Shown piece after piece: positions 4,854 through 7,822 of a DNA stretch of 7,822 nucleotides. The stretch lies in the NCBI GenBank assembly GCA_900755985.1, contig CAAEIL010000097.1:1-7822 (forward strand), written 5' to 3'. The number at the start of each line of letters is the position of its first letter. Position 1 is the first letter of the stretch. The position numbers were made by a program, and so were the translations under genes. The notes under the pieces are model-generated. The model was given only the letters and a program-made list of their open reading frames with translations. It ran no database searches and was not told the origin of the DNA. Source of the stretch: Bacteroidales bacterium (GTDB lineage: Bacteria > Bacteroidota > Bacteroidia > Bacteroidales > Muribaculaceae).

Positions 4854-6584
4854 ATGAACATACTTGAACTCAGCGAACAAGAGATAATCCGCCGCAACTC
4901 GCTGGCGGCACTCCGTGAAATGGGGATAGATCCATATCCCGCCGCCGAATACAACGTAACGGCCAGCACCCGTGATATAATTGAAAACTTTGACGAACAG
5001 GCCGAACCCAAGCGCGAAGTAAGCATCGCCGGGCGCATCATGCAGCGCCGCATTATGGGCAAAGCCTCGTTCTTCGAACTTCAGGACGGCGAAGGCCGCA
5101 TCCAGGTTTATGTATCGCGCGACGAAATCTGCCCCGGCGAGAACAAGGACATGTACAACGTCGTATTCAAGAAACTGCTTGACATCGGCGACTTTGTCGG
5201 CGTCGAGGGCTATGTCTTCAAGACCCAGACCGGCGAGATAACGGTACACGCGTCCAAGCTTACGGTACTTGCCAAGTCGCTGCGTCCTCTGCCCATAGTC
5301 AAAGTCAAAGACGGCGTGACGTACGACGCCTTCGACGACCCCGAACTTCGCTACCGCCGCCGCTATGTCGACCTGATAGTCAACGACGGCATCAAAGAGA
5401 TATTTATCAAGCGCACCAAGGTTTACAACAGCATGCGCAACTACTTCAACGAGCACGGCTACATGGAAGTTGAGACCCCCATCCTGCAGTCGATACCCGG
5501 CGGCGCGTCGGCGCGACCCTTTGTCACGCATCACAACGCGCTGGACATACCTCTGTACCTGCGCATCGCCGACGAGCTGTATCTGAAACGCCTGATAGTT
5601 GGCGGTCTGGACGGCGTGTACGAGTTTTCGAAGAACTTCCGCAACGAAGGCATGGACCGCAACCACAATCCCGAGTTCACGTGCATGGAGATATATGTCC
5701 CGTACAAAGACTACAACTGGATGATGCGCTTTACCGAGCGGATGCTCGAGCGCATCTGCACCGAAGTCAACGGGTGCGCCGAGGTCAAGGTCGGCGACAA
5801 TGTCATCTCGTTCAAGGCTCCGTACCGCCGCGTTACCATGACCGAGGCCATCAAAGAGCACACCGGTGTCGACATCACCGGCATGGACGAAGACGCACTG
5901 CGCCAGGTATGCAAAGACCTTGGCGTCGAGGTCGACCCCCACATAGGCAAAGGCAAGCTCATAGACGAGATATTCGGCGAGAAATGCGAGGGCAAGTACA
6001 TCCAGCCCACCTTCATCACCGACTATCCCATAGAGATGTCGCCGCTGACCAAGCGTCACCGCGACAATCCCGAGCTTACCGAGCGTTTCGAACTTATGGT
6101 CAACGGCAAAGAACTTGCCAATGCCTACTCCGAGCTCAACGACCCGATAGACCAGTACGAGCGCTTTGTCGAGCAGATGCGTCTGGGGGCCAAAGGCGAC
6201 GACGAGGCCATGATTATCGACAAAGACTTTATCCGCGCCCTGGAGTACGGCATGCCTCCGACATCGGGCATGGGCATAGGCATGGACCGTCTGGTGATGC
6301 TGATGACAGGCCAGACGACGATACAGGAAGTGTTGTTCTTCCCGCAGATGCGCCCCGAGAAAGTCGAGAAGCGCGACAGCGAAGAAGCCTTTGCAGCCGT
6401 CGGCGTGCCCGCCTGCTGGGTCCCGGTACTCCATAAGGCCGGAGTACTGACAGTGTCAGCCCTGGGCGGCGCGGCCGCACAGAAGCTGCATCAGGACATC
6501 TGCGGCATCAACAAAAAATATAAACTTGAACTCGAAGCTGTCAAGGTCGCCGACGTACAGTCGTGGATTGAGGCAGCACACTGA
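4854..6584 (+). CDS. lysS: Lysyl-tRNA synthetase, class II, with C-terminal extension
   Basis: The protein is 576 residues from ATG 4854. LysS charges tRNA-Lys with lysine using ATP in the cytoplasm. An N-terminal OB-fold anticodon-binding domain spans about 55-143 (VSIAGRIMQRRIMGKASFFE). The class II catalytic core runs to about 502: motif 1 around 187-215, PGGASARPF at 215-223, motif 2 FRNEGMDRNHNPEF at 262-275, and motif 3 GMGIGMDRL at 472-480 followed by LFFPQMRPE. Bacterial LysS usually ends near this point; E. coli LysS is 505 residues. Here about 74 residues follow (503-576), including AFAAVGVPACWVPVLHKAG and DICGINKKYKLEL, which I recall as a Bacteroidales trait. The frame stays open back to a TTG at 4809, but MNILELSEQEIIRRNSL is the conserved beginning. 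It is the first gene of a probable lysS-gpsA-pgi operon with its own strong promoter. Confidence 0.97.
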   Translation: MNILELSEQEIIRRNSLAALREMGIDPYPAAEYNVTASTRDIIENFDEQAEPKREVSIAGRIMQRRIMGKASFFELQDGEGRIQVYVSRDEICPGENKDMYNVVFKKLLDIGDFVGVEGYVFKTQTGEITVHASKLTVLAKSLRPLPIVKVKDGVTYDAFDDPELRYRRRYVDLIVNDGIKEIFIKRTKVYNSMRNYFNEHGYMEVETPILQSIPGGASARPFVTHHNALDIPLYLRIADELYLKRLIVGGLDGVYEFSKNFRNEGMDRNHNPEFTCMEIYVPYKDYNWMMRFTERMLERICTEVNGCAEVKVGDNVISFKAPYRRVTMTEAIKEHTGVDITGMDEDALRQVCKDLGVEVDPHIGKGKLIDEIFGEKCEGKYIQPTFITDYPIEMSPLTKRHRDNPELTERFELMVNGKELANAYSELNDPIDQYERFVEQMRLGAKGDDEAMIIDKDFIRALEYGMPPTSGMGIGMDRLVMLMTGQTTIQEVLFFPQMRPEKVEKRDSEEAFAAVGVPACWVPVLHKAGVLTVSALGGAAAQKLHQDICGINKKYKLELEAVKVADVQSWIEAAH

Positions 6585-6589
6585 AAACC

Positions 6590-7588
6590 ATGGAAACCTT
6601 TCCCGGCAGAATATGCATATTCGGCGGAGGGTCGTGGGCCACGGCCCTTGCCAAGCTGTTGCTGGCCAACTGCCAGAACATCGGCTGGTATATGCGGCGA
6701 GACGACCGCATAGAAGATTTCATGCGGTCGGGTCATAATCCGGCGTATCTGACCGACGTGCAGTTTGATGTCCACCGCATCAGATTTTCGTCTGACATCA
6801 ATGCGATGTGCCGCGAATGTGACACCCTTGTGCTTGCCGTCCCGTCGCCTTATTTCAAGAGTCACATGGACAAAATAACCGAAGATTTGTCCAACAAATA
6901 CATCGTGTCGGCTGTTAAGGGAATAGTTCCGGATGACAATCTGACAATCACGGACTATATGGAGCGCCGCTTCGGCATATCGCCGGAGCGCTCGCTGGTG
7001 ATAGGCGGTCCGTGTCATGCCGAGGAAGTAGCTCTGTTGCGTCCGTCGTTTCTGACGATAGGGTGCAGCAACATCGAGCATGCCGAGGCATTTGCACGCT
7101 GTCTGCGGTCGAAGAATACCAAGGCCATAACATCGTCGGATGTCGACGGCATAGAATACGCCGCGGTGCTGAAGAATGTTTACGCGATAGCCGCCGGTGT
7201 AGTACACGGCGCCAAACGCGGCGACAACATGCTGGCGATGCTTGTCAGCAACGCCATCCGCGAGATGGAGCGCTTTGTCGACGCAGTGTCGCCCCGTCCG
7301 CGTCAGATATGTGACTCGGTATATCTCGGCGACCTGCTTGTAACGGCCTACTCACGCTTTTCGCGCAACCATAATTTCGGCGCCATGATAGGCAACGGAT
7401 ATTCGGTACAGGCAGCGAAGATGGAGATGGAGCAGACAGCCGAGGGCTACTATGGCACGAAGTGCATCCACGATATCAACAAGCGCTATGAGGTATCGAT
7501 GCCGATACTCGACGGCGTCTATGACATACTGTACCGGCGTCTATCGCCGGTGAAGGTTCTCAACCGCATAGGCGAGACCTTCTCGTAA
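6590..7588 (+). CDS. gpsA: NAD(P)-dependent glycerol-3-phosphate dehydrogenase GpsA
   Basis: The protein is 332 residues, the normal length. GpsA reduces dihydroxyacetone phosphate to sn-glycerol 3-phosphate in the cytoplasm, supplying the phospholipid backbone. The N-terminal Rossmann motif is GGGSWATALAK (12-22), and LAVPSPYF and SAVKGIV (K110) follow. GGPCHAEEVA is the domain-boundary signature. K195 in LKNVYAIAAG aligns with the catalytic lysine of the family (E. coli GpsA Lys192 by my recollection). GDLLVTAYSRFSRNHNFG is the substrate and cofactor-binding segment. The third glycine of the nucleotide motif is alanine (A17). The ATG lies 5 bases after the lysS stop, so the two genes are almost certainly co-transcribed. 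No terminator with a T-tract follows, so transcription may continue into the next gene. Confidence 0.96.
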   Translation: METFPGRICIFGGGSWATALAKLLLANCQNIGWYMRRDDRIEDFMRSGHNPAYLTDVQFDVHRIRFSSDINAMCRECDTLVLAVPSPYFKSHMDKITEDLSNKYIVSAVKGIVPDDNLTITDYMERRFGISPERSLVIGGPCHAEEVALLRPSFLTIGCSNIEHAEAFARCLRSKNTKAITSSDVDGIEYAAVLKNVYAIAAGVVHGAKRGDNMLAMLVSNAIREMERFVDAVSPRPRQICDSVYLGDLLVTAYSRFSRNHNFGAMIGNGYSVQAAKMEMEQTAEGYYGTKCIHDINKRYEVSMPILDGVYDILYRRLSPVKVLNRIGETFS

Positions 7589-7732
7589 GAAGGCCGGGTC
7601 GCCGGGCCGCCCCAAGCGATGATGGCCGTCGGCACCCGAGCGGAGATTTCCGCCCCGCAGCCCAAGCCGGCGCTATTGAGGCGGTGGTACCGCAAAATGG
7701 CCACAACATACTGATAACTAAACACATAAGAT
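7589..7732 (+). other. gpsA-pgi spacer with short GC hairpins
   Basis: This 144-base gap contains several small inverted repeats: GGCC-G-GG/CC-G-GGCC around 7593-7609 with a mismatch, GCGGA/TCCGC at 7640-7653 and GCGGT/ACCGC at 7681-7693. None is followed by a T-run, and no TAnnTTTG box is visible, so I see neither a clear terminator nor a clear promoter. The last 25 bases before the ATG are A-rich (ACTAAACACATAAGAT), a typical Bacteroidota initiation leader. Confidence 0.4.
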
Positions 7733-7822
7733 ATGAAAGAAATTCAAGTCAACATTCAAAACGTTTTCGGCACTGTAAGTCAGGCCGACATCAATGCATT
7801 GCAGCCGCTGGCTGCCGACGGA
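7733..7822 (+). CDS. pgi: Probable glucose-6-phosphate isomerase, first 30 residues only
   Basis: An ATG at 7733 opens a frame reading MKEIQVNIQNVFGTVSQADI and onward to the window edge without a stop. The start is preceded by an A-rich leader. The short N-terminus (a 'I.vNI..vFG.vs...i.al.p' pattern) resembles the beginning of Bacteroidales Pgi, which interconverts glucose 6-phosphate and fructose 6-phosphate. As I recall, pgi follows lysS-gpsA in Bacteroides. No catalytic residue is within the window, so the name rests on gene order and weak N-terminal similarity. Confidence 0.6.
   Translation, partial: MKEIQVNIQNVFGTVSQADINALQPLAADG

Noticed and set aside
4842..6434. 530-codon minus-strand frame opposite lysS
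   Set aside because: It is long, but its His/Val/Ala-rich translation matches nothing I recognise, and it fully overlaps LysS with all class II motifs intact.
7589..7732. Inverted repeats after gpsA as terminator or regulatory RNA
   Set aside because: Short, imperfect, GC-driven stems with no T-tract and no promoter box; they are expected by chance in a GC-rich spacer.
1..7822. CRISPR array, tRNA/rRNA, insertion sequence, phage or defence genes
   Set aside because: No regularly spaced repeats, cloverleaf-like segments, transposase or integrase motifs or terminal inverted repeats were seen; genes fill nearly all of the window and look native.

Overview
The window looks like chromosomal DNA from a Bacteroidota member, most likely order Bacteroidales and possibly Muribaculaceae; the family is an inference. 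Supporting signs are the Bacteroidota -7 promoter element (TAnnTTTG) upstream of four genes, A-rich leaders in place of Shine-Dalgarno sites, a Bacteroidales-type Ig-like lipoprotein, a secreted PCMF-type protein, the lysS-gpsA-(pgi) order, and a LysS with a C-terminal extension. GC content looks fairly high by eye, yet ATA is a very common isoleucine codon.

Layout. (1) Positions 1-1221, minus strand: the N-terminal 407 residues of a lipoprotein with a Big_5-type Ig-like domain, running off the left edge. It starts at TTG and is missed if only ATG starts are considered. (2) Positions 1222-1392: a divergent intergenic region with a -7 box for each direction. (3) Positions 1393-3596, plus strand: rlmN, then pdxA, probably co-transcribed and closed by a strong terminator at 3623-3662. 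(4) Positions 3732-4667: a stand-alone secreted PCMF-like protein with its own -7 box and a terminator at 4708-4751. (5) From 4749 onward: a promoter whose -33 box lies inside the preceding terminator's T-tract, driving lysS, gpsA (5-base gap) and, after a 144-base spacer, the first 30 codons of a gene that is probably pgi.

Functionally this is mostly housekeeping: rRNA/tRNA methylation (RlmN), vitamin B6 synthesis (PdxA), tRNA charging (LysS), glycerol-3-phosphate for phospholipids (GpsA) and central sugar metabolism (probable Pgi). Two envelope or exported proteins of unknown role, the lipoprotein and the PCMF protein, sit among them. I see no mobile element, CRISPR array, tRNA, rRNA or defence/biosynthetic system. 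The points worth a second look are small: an apparently leaderless rlmN, the terminator/promoter overlap before lysS, the LysS tail, altered glycine motifs in GpsA and PdxA, and the isolated PCMF protein.
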